A stretch of 64,000 bases of DNA from Alkalibacterium pelagium (GTDB lineage: Bacteria > Bacillota > Bacilli > Lactobacillales > Carnobacteriaceae_A), in NCBI RefSeq assembly GCF_900109325.1, contig NZ_FNZU01000008.1:62001-126000 (forward strand), written 5' to 3'. Under the pieces are notes generated by a model. It saw only the letters and a program-made list of their open reading frames with translations. It was not told the DNA's origin and did no database searches. Made by a program: the position numbers and the translations under genes. Position 1 is the stretch's first letter. Every line of letters begins with the position of its first letter. Positions 1-9,151 of the stretch are shown here, in pieces.

Positions 1-1314
1 TTCTTCGATCGTAAAGTCAAAATTGTTCAGGCGATCATTTTTTAAGTCGTGGAACACAACTGCTCCGACACCCACTTGTTCAGCGACTGTTTCTTTGTCA
101 GGCAGGTTAGGGTTCTTGTCTTCGATCTGTTGAAGAGCTTGTGCCGTTGCTTCATTAAGCACTTCTTCAAGCAGGACCACTTTTCCTTTACGGGTAGACA
201 ATTTCTTGCCGTCTTTTGTGATCAGGCCAAATGGGATATGATGGATCGAATCCGCCCAGTCAAAATCCAGTTCCTTAAGGACTGCCTTAAGCTGTTTAAA
301 GTGGTTGGACTGTTCCTGTCCGACGACGTACAGAGACTGTGAAAAGTCATAATTATCTTTACGGTAAAGAGCAGCAGCCAGGTCACGAGTCATATAAAGC
401 GTAGCGCCATCAGATTTTTTGATGAGCGCCGGATTCAGGTCGTATTTGTCCAGATCGACAATATGCGCACCTTGATCTACTGTAAGCAGCTTATGCTCAT
501 CAAGAAGGGAAACAACGTCACTCATCTTATCATTATAGAATGCCTCACCATTATATGAATCAAATGAGATATTCAAACGCTCATACACTTTCTCGAATTC
601 TTTAAGGGACTCTTCTCTAAACCATTTCCATAGGGCAACTGCTTCTTCATTTCCGGATTCAAGTTCTCTGAACCAGGCACGCCCTTCATCTTCAAGAGTC
701 GGATCGTCTTCAGCTTCATCGTGAAATTTGACATATAGTCTTAAAAGTTCTTTAATGGGTTCAGAACGAACATCTTCTTCATTTCCCCATTTTTTATAAG
801 CCGTAATCAGTTTACCGAATTGAGTGCCCCAGTCACCAAGGTGATTGATGCGGATAGGGGAGAAGCCAACTTTAGCCAGAATGTTGGACAAGGCATTTCC
901 GATAACCGTTGAACGCAGATGCCCCATAGACATCGGTTTAGCAATATTTGGAGAGGACATGTCGATAGGCACATTTCCGCCATTACCAATTGACAATTCA
1001 CCATAGTGTCCTTTCTCTTTTATTACATCATTGATGACAGATTGGGATACTGTCTTCTTATTCAAATAGAAGTTGATATAAGGTCCAATGACTTGTGTAC
1101 TGGAAATAACAGGAGAGGTGATGCTGTCTCCAAGTTCCTGTGCGATCTGAGCCGGATTTTTTCTGAACAACCTAGCCAGCTGAAAGGCAGGGAAAGCGAT
1201 GTCACCATGTTCCGCATGTTTAGGTCTTTCAAGTAACCTGTTGATTTCATTCAATTCCATATGATCTTTTAATTCGTTGTGGATTGCTTCCGCAACCAGT
1301 TGTCTGTAGTCCAA
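1..1314 (-). CDS. argS: Arginyl-tRNA synthetase, 3' end missing at window edge
   Basis: Class I aminoacyl-tRNA synthetase that charges tRNA-Arg in the cytosol. The visible 438 codons are the N-terminal part of a protein usually about 560 residues long; the C-terminal anticodon-binding part lies outside the window. I chose the TTG start at 1314 because GGAGG sits 7-8 nt upstream and the protein then begins MDYRQLVAEAIHNEL. The HIGH-equivalent motif is SMGHLRST and the KMSKS-equivalent is KLSTRKG, both usual in the Lactobacillales enzyme. It is divergent from argR. A promoter and an early terminator-like hairpin lie in its leader (separate entries). Confidence 0.96.
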   Translation of the reverse strand, partial: MDYRQLVAEAIHNELKDHMELNEINRLLERPKHAEHGDIAFPAFQLARLFRKNPAQIAQELGDSITSPVISSTQVIGPYINFYLNKKTVSQSVINDVIKEKGHYGELSIGNGGNVPIDMSSPNIAKPMSMGHLRSTVIGNALSNILAKVGFSPIRINHLGDWGTQFGKLITAYKKWGNEEDVRSEPIKELLRLYVKFHDEAEDDPTLEDEGRAWFRELESGNEEAVALWKWFREESLKEFEKVYERLNISFDSYNGEAFYNDKMSDVVSLLDEHKLLTVDQGAHIVDLDKYDLNPALIKKSDGATLYMTRDLAAALYRKDNYDFSQSLYVVGQEQSNHFKQLKAVLKELDFDWADSIHHIPFGLITKDGKKLSTRKGKVVLLEEVLNEATAQALQQIEDKNPNLPDKETVAEQVGVGAVVFHDLKNDRLNNFDFTIEE

Positions 1315-1373
1315 GGTATAGACCTCCTATTAATAGTGAGCACAAGTGAATAAAGCTCCAGTATTCAAAGCAT

Positions 1374-1413
1374 AAAAAAAGGGCTGAAATTTGAATAATC
1401 AAACATCATAGCC
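1374..1413 (-). terminator. Terminator-like hairpin inside the argS leader
   Basis: Read on the minus strand, GGCT and AGCC enclose a TTTGA/TCAAA inner stem with a TTAT loop, followed by a CTTTTTTT run. It lies 20-60 nt after the predicted argS promoter and about 60 nt before the start codon, so it could attenuate argS. No T-box core (AGGGTGGNACCGCG) is present, so the sensing mechanism, if any, is unknown. Confidence 0.55.
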
Positions 1414-1443
1414 GATTCTTAAGTCTAAATGATTAGCACTTGT

Positions 1444-1472
1444 ATTATAGCAAAGCTCATCAATTGTAGCAA
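1444..1472 (-). promoter_or_regulatory. Predicted argS promoter
   Basis: On the minus strand, -35 TTGCTA (1467-1472) and -10 TATAAT (1444-1449) are separated by exactly 17 bp. It points into argS and leaves a leader of roughly 120 nt. Confidence 0.7.
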
Positions 1473-1622
1473 TACTAACTAAATATGAATAGATTGTGAA
1501 ACTTCTAATTAAAAAATTGGTATAGTTAAGATGTCACTAATGAAAATGTTCTGAAAATAGGTTATACTAATATTTATAATACGAGCTAATATTTACTAAT
1601 ATTCGGAAATGAGGGATGTCAA

Positions 1623-2084
1623 GTGAAAAAATCTGAAAGACAGATGTTGATCAAGCAGATCATTTTAAATAATGATATTGCCACGCAGGAAGAGCTCCTT
1701 CATCAGCTCCAGGAAAAAGGCGTCAAGGCGACACAGGCGACGATCTCCAGAGACATTAAGGAACTTAACTTGGTCAAGACCAATAGCGCAGCAAATGGAA
1801 CAAAATACACGATTTATCAGAATAATCAGCTGACCATGGAAGACAAGCTGAATTCTACTATAAAAAGTGTGGTCACCAGTTACGAACGGGTCCAGTTCAT
1901 GAACATTATAGTGACAATACCTGGGAATGCTCATGTCATCGGAGCATTGATAGATGATATAGAATTCCCTGAAATTGTAGGAACTGTAGCCGGAAATGAT
2001 ACCATCATACTTATTTCCAGAACAAATGAAGATGCTGAAAAGATTTATAATTATTATGACAATCTATTAGCAGACCATTCCTGA
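1623..2084 (+). CDS. argR: Arginine repressor ArgR/AhrC family
   Basis: Transcriptional regulator that binds ARG boxes as a hexamer with arginine as co-repressor. The 153-residue length is typical. The N-terminal winged HTH (about residues 1-70) carries the family signature KATQATISRDIKELNL. The C-terminal oligomerisation and arginine-binding domain includes the GTVAGNDTIILI stretch, close to the family's GT-AGDDTI motif. The start is GTG at 1623, 10 nt after GAGGGA. It is divergent from argS, a common arrangement that suggests arginine-linked control of both genes. Three CTAATATT copies upstream are spaced 20 and 10 bp apart and may be its own operator region. Lactobacillales often carry several ArgR paralogues, so which role this one has is not decided by sequence. 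Confidence 0.93.
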   Translation: MKKSERQMLIKQIILNNDIATQEELLHQLQEKGVKATQATISRDIKELNLVKTNSAANGTKYTIYQNNQLTMEDKLNSTIKSVVTSYERVQFMNIIVTIPGNAHVIGALIDDIEFPEIVGTVAGNDTIILISRTNEDAEKIYNYYDNLLADHS

Positions 2085-2268
2085 AAGGAAAGAGGCAGCA
2101 GAGAATAAACCAGATACCCGCTGAAATTAACAGCGTGTTGGTGATGTTTTTGTCATGTCTCTTTTTTTATGAGAAAGTAGGATGCGCTTGCAAAGGATAA
2201 TAAAACAAATTATAGTAATAGAGAAAACATATAGTTAAAAATAGTACAACTGATTGAGGAGACTGATG

Positions 2269-3786
2269 ATGGATAGAGTTGAATTAATGTCTTTACAGAA
2301 CGGATCGGATATTCGTGGGTTTGCACTGGATACTGATTTACATAAAAAGAATCTGACAGAGGAGACAGTCAGGCTCATTGCCCGAGGAACAGCTAAGTGG
2401 TGGACCGAAAAAACGAATAAACGGTTAGAAAAAACGGTAGTCACCATCGGACACGACAGCCGACTGTCCGGACCGTCGATCAAAGAGTGGCTGACCCATG
2501 TATTTACTGATTTGGGTATGACTGTGATCGATGCGGGAATGGCTACGACCCCTGCTTTATTTATGTCTACTCAGTATGATGACTTCAAGTCAGACTTGGG
2601 TATCATGATCACCGCTAGTCATTTACCGATGGAATATAACGGACTGAAATTCTTTACTAAAGACGGTGGACTTGAACATGATGATATCACATCTATTCTT
2701 AACCTTGCTGATACACCAGAAAATCAGCTTGGTCTAATCGATAAAGGGGAAGTATTGGCTAAAGATCTTTTATCTGTCTATGCTGATGACCTTGTAGGTA
2801 AAATTCGTAAGGCATTGGGTGTTGAAGAAACAGCTCGGCCTTTGGATGGCCGTCGTATCATCGTCGATGCAGGAAATGGTGCGGGCGGATTCTTCGCCGA
2901 TAAAGTGCTCAAGCCCTTAGGAGCAGATACAACAGGAAGCCAGTTCCTTGAACCGGACGGTACATTCCCTAACCATGAATCTAACCCTGATAATAAGGCA
3001 GCAATGAAAAGTATTTCTGAAGCCGTGCTGGCTAATGAAGCAGACCTGGGGATCATTTTCGATACAGACGTCGACCGTTCTGCTATTGTAGACAAAAAAG
3101 GTCATAGTATTAACAGAAATAATCTTATTGGTCTGATCGGAGCAATCATACTTGAAGAGAATCCGGGTACTACTATCGTAACGAACTCTCCAGTTTCCGA
3201 TCACCTCATCCAGTTCATTGAATCAAAGGGTGGAAAGATCGATCGTTACATCTCCGGATACCGGAATGTCATCAATCGGGGAATTGAATTGAACGATCAG
3301 GGTGTCGACTGTGCCCTGGCAATTGAAACCAGTGGACACGCGGCAATCAGAGAAAATTATTTCCTTGATGATGGGGCTTATCTCGCAGCTAAGATTATTG
3401 CTAAAGAAGCTGAATTGTCTCATTCTGGAAGTAGCGTAACCGAGCTGATTCAAGACCTTGATCAGCCGGCAGAAACTGAAGAAATACGCTTTGTCATAGA
3501 AACACCGGCCTACAAGGAAGTCGGACCGGATATCCTCGAGCGATTTGCTTTATGGATTAAAGAAACAGATGGATTCAGCCTGGTTGAAGATAATCTGGAA
3601 GGAAAGAGAAGTCAGATCAGTGCTCCTTATGGTAAAGGCTGGCTCCTTCTTAGAATGAGTCTGCACGAACCGAAACTGGTCCTTCAGATCGAAAATGATG
3701 AGAATAACCGGATACCCGATATCAAGGAAAAACTGAAGACATTCTTTTACAGTATAGAAGACCTCGATACCAGTCGATTGGTCTGA
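2269..3786 (+). CDS. Phosphomannomutase/phosphoglucomutase family protein
   Basis: Alpha-D-phosphohexomutase that moves phosphate between C1 and C6 of hexose phosphates, feeding sugar-nucleotide synthesis. The 505-residue protein has the four-domain fold order: phosphoserine loop TASHLP (Ser about 117; the family usually has TASHNP), metal loop DTDVDRS (usual DGDGDR), and a sugar-binding ETSGHAAIREN loop. Two adjacent ATG codons occur; the second (2269) has the better 7-nt spacing from AGGAG. The variant loops resemble AlgC-type PMM/PGM proteins rather than GlmM, so glucosamine mutase is unlikely. It stands alone and ends at a strong hairpin shared with zwf. Substrate choice cannot be told from sequence. 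Confidence 0.85.
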   Translation: MDRVELMSLQNGSDIRGFALDTDLHKKNLTEETVRLIARGTAKWWTEKTNKRLEKTVVTIGHDSRLSGPSIKEWLTHVFTDLGMTVIDAGMATTPALFMSTQYDDFKSDLGIMITASHLPMEYNGLKFFTKDGGLEHDDITSILNLADTPENQLGLIDKGEVLAKDLLSVYADDLVGKIRKALGVEETARPLDGRRIIVDAGNGAGGFFADKVLKPLGADTTGSQFLEPDGTFPNHESNPDNKAAMKSISEAVLANEADLGIIFDTDVDRSAIVDKKGHSINRNNLIGLIGAIILEENPGTTIVTNSPVSDHLIQFIESKGGKIDRYISGYRNVINRGIELNDQGVDCALAIETSGHAAIRENYFLDDGAYLAAKIIAKEAELSHSGSSVTELIQDLDQPAETEEIRFVIETPAYKEVGPDILERFALWIKETDGFSLVEDNLEGKRSQISAPYGKGWLLLRMSLHEPKLVLQIENDENNRIPDIKEKLKTFFYSIEDLDTSRLV

Positions 3787-3792
3787 ATAAAA

Positions 3793-3834
3793 AACCGAGT
3801 CTCCCGTCAAACTGACAGGAGACTCGGTTTTTTT
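3793..3834. terminator. Bidirectional terminator between the phosphohexomutase gene and zwf
   Basis: A perfect ACCGAGTCTCC stem with a short loop is followed by TTTTTTT on the plus strand and preceded by AAAAA, which is a U run for the minus strand. It serves the two convergent genes. Confidence 0.9.
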
Positions 3835-3843
3835 CTTATATAT

Positions 3844-5298
3844 CTATGCTTTATAAATCCAGTTGTTTCCATCGTTTTCAATTAATGTATCGGCTTCATC
3901 AGGACCCATTGTGAGAGCAGGATAAAATGGAATAGAATCAGTATAACTGTCCCATCTTTTTCTGATCTGATCGACATATTTCCATGAAGTCGCCACTTCC
4001 TGCCAATGAGCAAAATGCGTTTCATCGCCGTTCAGGACATCAAGAATGAGCTTTTCGTAAGCTTCAGGACTTTCCTCAACTGTTTCTTCTGATCGGACAG
4101 CTGATAGTCTGACAGGTTCCAGATGCATGCCGGGACCAATCTGCTTGTTGTTCAGAAGCAGCTCAAAGCCTTCATCCGGGCTGACGAGAATAGAGAGGAC
4201 TGTCGGCTTATCATCATAAAGAGCCGTTTCTGATGGATTGAATACGACATCAACTCGTGATGTTTTCTGAGCCAGGCGTTTTCCTGTTCGAATATAAACA
4301 GGGGTGTCGCGCCATTCATCCGTGTCAATAAATATTTTACCAGCTACGAAGGTTTCCGTCAGGGACTCAGGATCAACTTTGTCTTCACTACGGTAGCCTT
4401 TTGTTTCTCCGTTATCAGACGTGTCATATTGTCCTCTCACAAATTCAGTGTCTTCGTCTTGAGTGACAACAGGATCTTTCAATGCATTCAGAATCGCCAT
4501 TTTTTCTTTTCGAACTTCTACAGTTGTGAAAGATTTAGGGCTGTTCATAGTCAGCAGGCTCACCATCTGAAGCACGTGATTCTGGACCATGTCTCTTAAC
4601 GCACCACTTTTATCGTAGTATTCTCCGCGTTCTTCTACACCAAGATCCTCACTTAGAGTGATTTGGAAATTAGAAATCGATTCTTTATTCCAGCTGTTTT
4701 CAATCAGTCGATTCGAAAAACGAAGGGCCAGTATATTCTGAACCATTTCCTTACCGAGATAGTGATCGATACGGTATAGCTGGTCTTCATCGAAGGATGC
4801 ATTGATTTCATCATTCAGTTCTTTTGAACTGTCAAAGTCTGAACCAAACGGCTTCTCAATAATGACTCGATTGAAGCCATTATCCGTTACAAGATTCTGC
4901 TCTCTAAGATGACTCGTAATTGTACCGAAGAAGCTTGGAGACATGGACAGATAGAAAATACGATTCCCTTCAATGCCGTACTCGTCGTCCAGCTTATCGG
5001 CCAGGTCTTTCAGCATATGATAGTGTTCAGTATCTTTAACATTGTGCGATTGATATCTGAAATGACCGGCAAATGTTCTGGCATGTTCTTCTGATTCAGT
5101 CAGATCAGAAATGGAATCCATAACGACGTCCTGATAATAGTCATCAGACCATTCACGTCTGGCAGTACCTATGACAGCGAATGATTCACCTAGAAATCCT
5201 TTTTTATATAGTTTATATATAGCAGGATACAACTTGCGATGAGCCAAATCGCCTGTCGCTCCGAAGATGATGAATAGTGCTTTCGTTTCTTGAGACAT
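3844..5298 (-). CDS. zwf: Glucose-6-phosphate 1-dehydrogenase
   Basis: Oxidises glucose 6-phosphate to 6-phosphogluconolactone with NADP+, the entry to the oxidative pentose phosphate pathway. The 484-residue length is typical. The N-terminal dinucleotide-binding motif is GATGDLAHRK (13-22) and the active-site signature RIDHYLGKE is at 176-184, containing the catalytic His. The ATG start has AGAGGAACG 6 nt upstream. The gene is divergent from the aldehyde dehydrogenase, and 187 bp lie between them. No gnd or pgl is in the window. Confidence 0.97.
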   Translation of the reverse strand: MSQETKALFIIFGATGDLAHRKLYPAIYKLYKKGFLGESFAVIGTARREWSDDYYQDVVMDSISDLTESEEHARTFAGHFRYQSHNVKDTEHYHMLKDLADKLDDEYGIEGNRIFYLSMSPSFFGTITSHLREQNLVTDNGFNRVIIEKPFGSDFDSSKELNDEINASFDEDQLYRIDHYLGKEMVQNILALRFSNRLIENSWNKESISNFQITLSEDLGVEERGEYYDKSGALRDMVQNHVLQMVSLLTMNSPKSFTTVEVRKEKMAILNALKDPVVTQDEDTEFVRGQYDTSDNGETKGYRSEDKVDPESLTETFVAGKIFIDTDEWRDTPVYIRTGKRLAQKTSRVDVVFNPSETALYDDKPTVLSILVSPDEGFELLLNNKQIGPGMHLEPVRLSAVRSEETVEESPEAYEKLILDVLNGDETHFAHWQEVATSWKYVDQIRKRWDSYTDSIPFYPALTMGPDEADTLIENDGNNWIYKA

Positions 5299-5314
5299 AT
5301 CGTTCCTCTTTTCT

Positions 5315-5431
5315 ACATGATGATCATGTCTGTTTCATTCTGTTTTCTATTCTACTTTTAATTTTACTATCATTCAACTTTATTATGAAAGATAACGAAT
5401 CGTCTTACATCAAATCGTATCAGTTGATGTA
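5315..5431. promoter_or_regulatory. zwf/aldehyde dehydrogenase divergent spacer with two inverted repeats
   Basis: ACATGA-tga-TCATGT (5315-5329) and TACATCAA-10 bp-TTGATGTA (5406-5431) are perfect inverted repeats in the 187-bp spacer between divergent genes. They may be regulator binding sites; no known box is recognised. The right arm of the second repeat overlaps a possible -35 (TTGATG) facing the aldehyde dehydrogenase gene. Confidence 0.35.
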
Positions 5432-5485
5432 GTCTGGACAGATAAGATAAGCTTGTATTACAACGAATTCGAAAGGATGAGATAA

Positions 5486-6943
5486 TTGGATAAGTATGAC
5501 AACCTTAACCTGAACTACATTGATGGGGAATGGGTAGAAGGCAGCAGTGAAGAAGTCATTGAATCAATCGATCCTTATACTGAAGAACTCTATGCGACTG
5601 TTCGCGCTGCTTCAGCGGAAGACTTAGACAAGGCTTATGAAAGTGCAAAACGACATCAGAAAGAGTGGGAAGAAGTCAGTCCATTTGAAAAAGCAGGCAT
5701 CATCCGCAAGGCGATTAAAATCATTGAAGACAGAAAAGAAGAAATTACAGACATATTAGTTAAGGATGCCGGATCAACGATTGCCAAAGCACAACTTGAA
5801 ATCGATATAGTGATTGCGGTCATGCATCTGTCAGCAGAATTTCCGTTCCAGATGGAGACGATCGTGAATCGATCCATGATCCCAGGTAAGAAGAATTATC
5901 TCCAGAGAAAACCAGTGGGCGTCGTAGGCGTCATTGGACCATTCAACTTCCCAATGAACCTGTCCATGCGCTCAGTCGCACCGGCACTCGCCACAGGGAA
6001 CGCAGTCGTCCTTAAACCAGGTCATCAGACACCTGTCAGTGGCGGTAATATTATCGCCAAGGTATTTGAAGAAGCAGGACTGCCTAAAGGAGTACTCCAG
6101 GTCGTGCACCCTAAAATTTCTGAAATTGGTGACGGATTCTATGAGCACCCAGTACCTGATCTGATCTCATTTACAGGATCCACGGGGGTCGGAAAACAAA
6201 TCGGTGAAGTCTGCGGACGTGAAGTCAAAGAAACAATACTGGAACTGGGTGGAAACAACGCCATGGTTGTGCTTGATGATGCGGACATTGAAACAGCAGT
6301 TAAAGGTGCCATTTACGGCCGCTTCATGCATAGTGGTCAGATTTGTATGGCAACGAACCGTATCATCGTTGACGAATCGGTCTATGATGAGTTTGCTGAA
6401 AAATTCGTTGAGAAGACAAAAGATCTGAAGCATGGTGATCCGACTCAGGAAGGGACACTGATTGGCCCGCTTATTGATGGCGGCGAAGTCGACCGACTGC
6501 TGGACGAGGTTGAAAAAGCCAAGTCAGAAGGTGCAGAAGTCCTTCTTGAAGGAAAACGTGAAGGCAATGTCCTGACGCCGTTCATCCTTAAAGGAACCAA
6601 TGATATGACGACCGCACAGAACGAAATGTTCGGTCCTGTCGTAACACTCATTCCAGCTAAAGATGAAGCACATGCGCTGGAACTGGCAAATGATACAGAT
6701 CAGGGACTGAGTGGAGCAGTATCATCAAGCGATGAGAAACGTGCCTTTGCCTTTGCTGAGAAAATGGAAACCGGTATGGTACACATCAACGACCAGAGTG
6801 TTAATGACGAGCCATACATCGCATTCGGTGGAGTCAAAGCTTCAGGTCTGGGACGTTTCGGTCGTGAACATTCACTGGACGAATTCACTACGTGGAAATG
6901 GATTTCTGTACAGGAAGAACCGAGACAGTATCCCTTTGATTAA
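5486..6943 (+). CDS. NAD(P)-dependent aldehyde dehydrogenase
   Basis: Cytosolic enzyme that oxidises an aldehyde to the acid. The 485 residues contain the complete ALDH catalytic set: oxyanion Asn 154 in GPFNFP, cofactor lysine in VLKPGH, the GSTGVGK nucleotide loop, general base Glu 253 in LELGGN, and nucleophile Cys 287 in GQICMA. The TTG start at 5486 has GAAAGGATG 6-7 nt upstream. The GPFNFPMNLSMRSVAPALATGNAVVLKPG stretch (151-179) resembles benzaldehyde/vanillin-type dehydrogenases (B. subtilis YfmT-like) more than betaine or succinate-semialdehyde types, but the real substrate is unknown. It is monocistronic, ending at a strong terminator. Confidence 0.9.
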   Translation: MDKYDNLNLNYIDGEWVEGSSEEVIESIDPYTEELYATVRAASAEDLDKAYESAKRHQKEWEEVSPFEKAGIIRKAIKIIEDRKEEITDILVKDAGSTIAKAQLEIDIVIAVMHLSAEFPFQMETIVNRSMIPGKKNYLQRKPVGVVGVIGPFNFPMNLSMRSVAPALATGNAVVLKPGHQTPVSGGNIIAKVFEEAGLPKGVLQVVHPKISEIGDGFYEHPVPDLISFTGSTGVGKQIGEVCGREVKETILELGGNNAMVVLDDADIETAVKGAIYGRFMHSGQICMATNRIIVDESVYDEFAEKFVEKTKDLKHGDPTQEGTLIGPLIDGGEVDRLLDEVEKAKSEGAEVLLEGKREGNVLTPFILKGTNDMTTAQNEMFGPVVTLIPAKDEAHALELANDTDQGLSGAVSSSDEKRAFAFAEKMETGMVHINDQSVNDEPYIAFGGVKASGLGRFGREHSLDEFTTWKWISVQEEPRQYPFD

Positions 6944-6980
6944 CAGACAGTAGTGTATAAACTAATTTATTGAATCGATG

Positions 6981-7030
6981 ATCTGGACTGAATCGAGCCT
7001 AACTAGCTGCTTGATTCAGTCCGGATTTTT
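6981..7030 (+). terminator. Terminator of the aldehyde dehydrogenase gene
   Basis: A GGACTGAATC/GATTCAGTCC stem extended by ATC/GAT is followed by TTTTTATTTTT. Confidence 0.85.
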
Positions 7031-7203
7031 ATTTTTGCTGTACTGTTATAAAGAAAAAGGTGGTCTGGCAACTGACTTTCAAGAACTATTTTCAGGAAAC
7101 CCTTGATTCTATATGTCTTTTGACAGTGATTGTGCGATTTTACTGTGGCTTGAAGCCTCAAGCTTTGGTACAATACATAGAGAACAGAAAAGAGGAATAT
7201 AAT

Positions 7204-8529
7204 ATGACACACCCATTTGATAAATTTAATTTATCGCCTTACCTGATTGAAGCCATCTCAGAAATCGGCTTTAACGAACCCACAGACATTCAAAATAAAG
7301 TGATTCCAGAGATTAAAAAAGGAAGAGATATTATCGGACAGTCTCAGACTGGTTCCGGTAAAACGCACGCGTTTTTACTGCCTTTATTTAATAAACTGAA
7401 CCCAGAGAGAAACACTGTTCAAATTGTAATTACTGCACCAAGTCGTGAACTAGCTGAACAGTTATACAATGCAGCTTCTCAATTAGCAGAACATTCTGAG
7501 CAGGAAATCATTGTACAGTCATTTATCGGCGGAACAGATAAAAACCGTCAGATTCAAAAACTCAGCAATAAACAGCCGCATGTAGCGATCGGTACACCTG
7601 GTCGCCTGCTGGATATGATTAATGCTAATGCTCTTCTGACACACACAGCCCAATTCATGGTCGTTGATGAAGCGGACATGACTTTAGACATGGGATTCCT
7701 GGAAGATGTTGACCAGATTGCCTCTCGTCTGCCTGAAAAAGGACAGATGCTAGTCTTCTCTGCAACTATTCCACAGAAATTGCAGCCCTTCTTGAAAAAA
7801 TACATGAAGAGTCCATTGATTATTGAAGTAGAAAACGAGCAGGTCATTGCGGATACCGTTGATAACTGGCTGATTTCCACTAAAGGCAAGAACAAAATCG
7901 ATATGATTTACAACTTGCTGACAATCGGCCAACCGTATCTGGCGCTGGTGTTTGCCAATACGAAAGAACATGTTGATGACATAGCTCATTCGCTTAAGAA
8001 AAAAGGCCTGGATGTAGCTGTCATTCACGGAGGCATCTCTTCAAGAGAACGTCGCCGCGTCATGAGACAAGTTCAGAATCTGGATTATCAGTACGTCGTA
8101 GCGACCGATCTGGCTGCACGAGGTATCGATATTGAAGGAATCTCACACGTCATCAATGCTGAAGTCCCTCAAGATCTGGATTTCTTCGTTCACCGAGTCG
8201 GTAGAACAGGTCGTAATCAGCTTCCAGGTACTGCGATTACTCTTTACGGCCCTGATGACGAGCAGGATATTCAGATTATTGAGAAAAAAGGCATCGAATT
8301 CAAGCCTAAGGAAATCAAGAACGGTGAAATCGTCGATTCATACGACCGTAACCGTCGTGACAAGCGTAAGCCTGTAAGTAAAGAAGTCTCCTTCGACCCT
8401 GAAATTCACGGCATGAGAAAGAAAGCTAAGAAGAATATTAAACCAGGATACAAGCGGAAGATTGAACGTAAGAAACAGGCGAAAAGACAGCGCGCTAGAC
8501 GACTTAATCGTCGAAACGATAGCGACTAA
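7204..8529 (+). CDS. cshB: DEAD-box RNA helicase, CshB type
   Basis: ATP-dependent RNA helicase for ribosome assembly and RNA turnover, typically cold-linked. The frame is open from 7060, but ATG at 7204 with AGAGG 8 nt upstream gives MTHPFDKFNLSPYL and a 441-residue protein of normal length. Motifs in order are SQTGSGKT (Walker A), PSRELAEQ, TPGRLLD, DEAD (in VVDEADMTLDMGF), SAT, RGIDIEGI and HRVGRTGR. The C-terminal 60 residues are strongly basic, as in CshB/YqfR, and probably bind RNA. A predicted extended -10 TGG-TACAAT lies about 30 nt upstream of the start. Assignment to CshB rather than CshA rests on the short basic tail and the start SQTGSGKT. Confidence 0.9.
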   Translation: MTHPFDKFNLSPYLIEAISEIGFNEPTDIQNKVIPEIKKGRDIIGQSQTGSGKTHAFLLPLFNKLNPERNTVQIVITAPSRELAEQLYNAASQLAEHSEQEIIVQSFIGGTDKNRQIQKLSNKQPHVAIGTPGRLLDMINANALLTHTAQFMVVDEADMTLDMGFLEDVDQIASRLPEKGQMLVFSATIPQKLQPFLKKYMKSPLIIEVENEQVIADTVDNWLISTKGKNKIDMIYNLLTIGQPYLALVFANTKEHVDDIAHSLKKKGLDVAVIHGGISSRERRRVMRQVQNLDYQYVVATDLAARGIDIEGISHVINAEVPQDLDFFVHRVGRTGRNQLPGTAITLYGPDDEQDIQIIEKKGIEFKPKEIKNGEIVDSYDRNRRDKRKPVSKEVSFDPEIHGMRKKAKKNIKPGYKRKIERKKQAKRQRARRLNRRNDSD

Positions 8530-8538
8530 ATAACTTAG

Positions 8539-8581
8539 AAGCAGCGAACTCACTTAATCATGGGGGTCGCTGCTTTTTTTT
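8539..8581 (+). terminator. Terminator of the DEAD-box helicase gene
   Basis: An AGCAGCGA/TCGCTGCT stem is followed by eight or more T. Confidence 0.88.
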
Positions 8582-9094
8582 ATATATGGGAAATGGACTT
8601 TACTGAATGTATACGGTTTTTTCAGTAATTTGTTGAGTGGATTAGTCGTGATCAGTTCTTTATATGGGCAATCGATACATAATATTCCTGATCAAGCTGC
8701 CTAGTTACAGTTTAATCTTACTTGATCATTCTAAGATATAATTAGAGCTGCCTCTAACTGCAGTTCCGCTACTTCTGTCATTAAAGAAGTGCCATCAGAA
8801 GTATTCTAACGATAGTTTATAGTTTTTTCAGGATGATAACTGCTGGTAGAAGCCTCCTAACAGTAGATATGACATCACGATATCTTTAAACTATAATTAG
8901 AGCTGCTCTAGCTATATCTTATTTCTCACTATAGGATATAAGATGCAATTATACTTACTCTACCTGTAGTTCATAGACTAGAGGGTTAGTGCAAATATAA
9001 TTAGAATCGACTTAACAGTATTTCATCGGTTGGTCTAAAGGTGAAACTCGACCTATAACATCAATTGCAGTCCAAATGACCCTCTAAGGCTAAC
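8582..9094. other. 500-bp non-coding stretch with three TATAATTAGA copies
   Basis: No plausible coding frame is present. TATAATTAGAGCTG occurs at 8737-8750 and 8892-8905, each followed by CTCTA so that TTAGAG/TAGAG can form a small hairpin. A third shorter copy, TATAATTAGA, is at 8996-9005. The second copy has ATGACA 17 bp upstream (8869-8874), so it could act as a promoter. The rest is AT-rich and unrecognised. Confidence 0.5.
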
Positions 9095-9137
9095 GAAAAA
9101 AAGAGAGGAAGTACCCATAATGGACACTTCCTCTTTA
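9095..9137 (-). terminator. Terminator of the DUF1189 gene
   Basis: On the minus strand, a GAGGAAGT/ACTTCCTC stem is followed by TCTTTTTTT, just past the stop codon at 9152. Confidence 0.8.
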
Positions 9138-9151
9138 TCTTCATTCTTATT

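Noticed and set aside
1362-1410. Fourteen-codon Phe-rich AUG frame in the argS leader as a leader peptide
   Set aside because: No ribosome site and no Arg codons, and it lies within the terminator hairpin.
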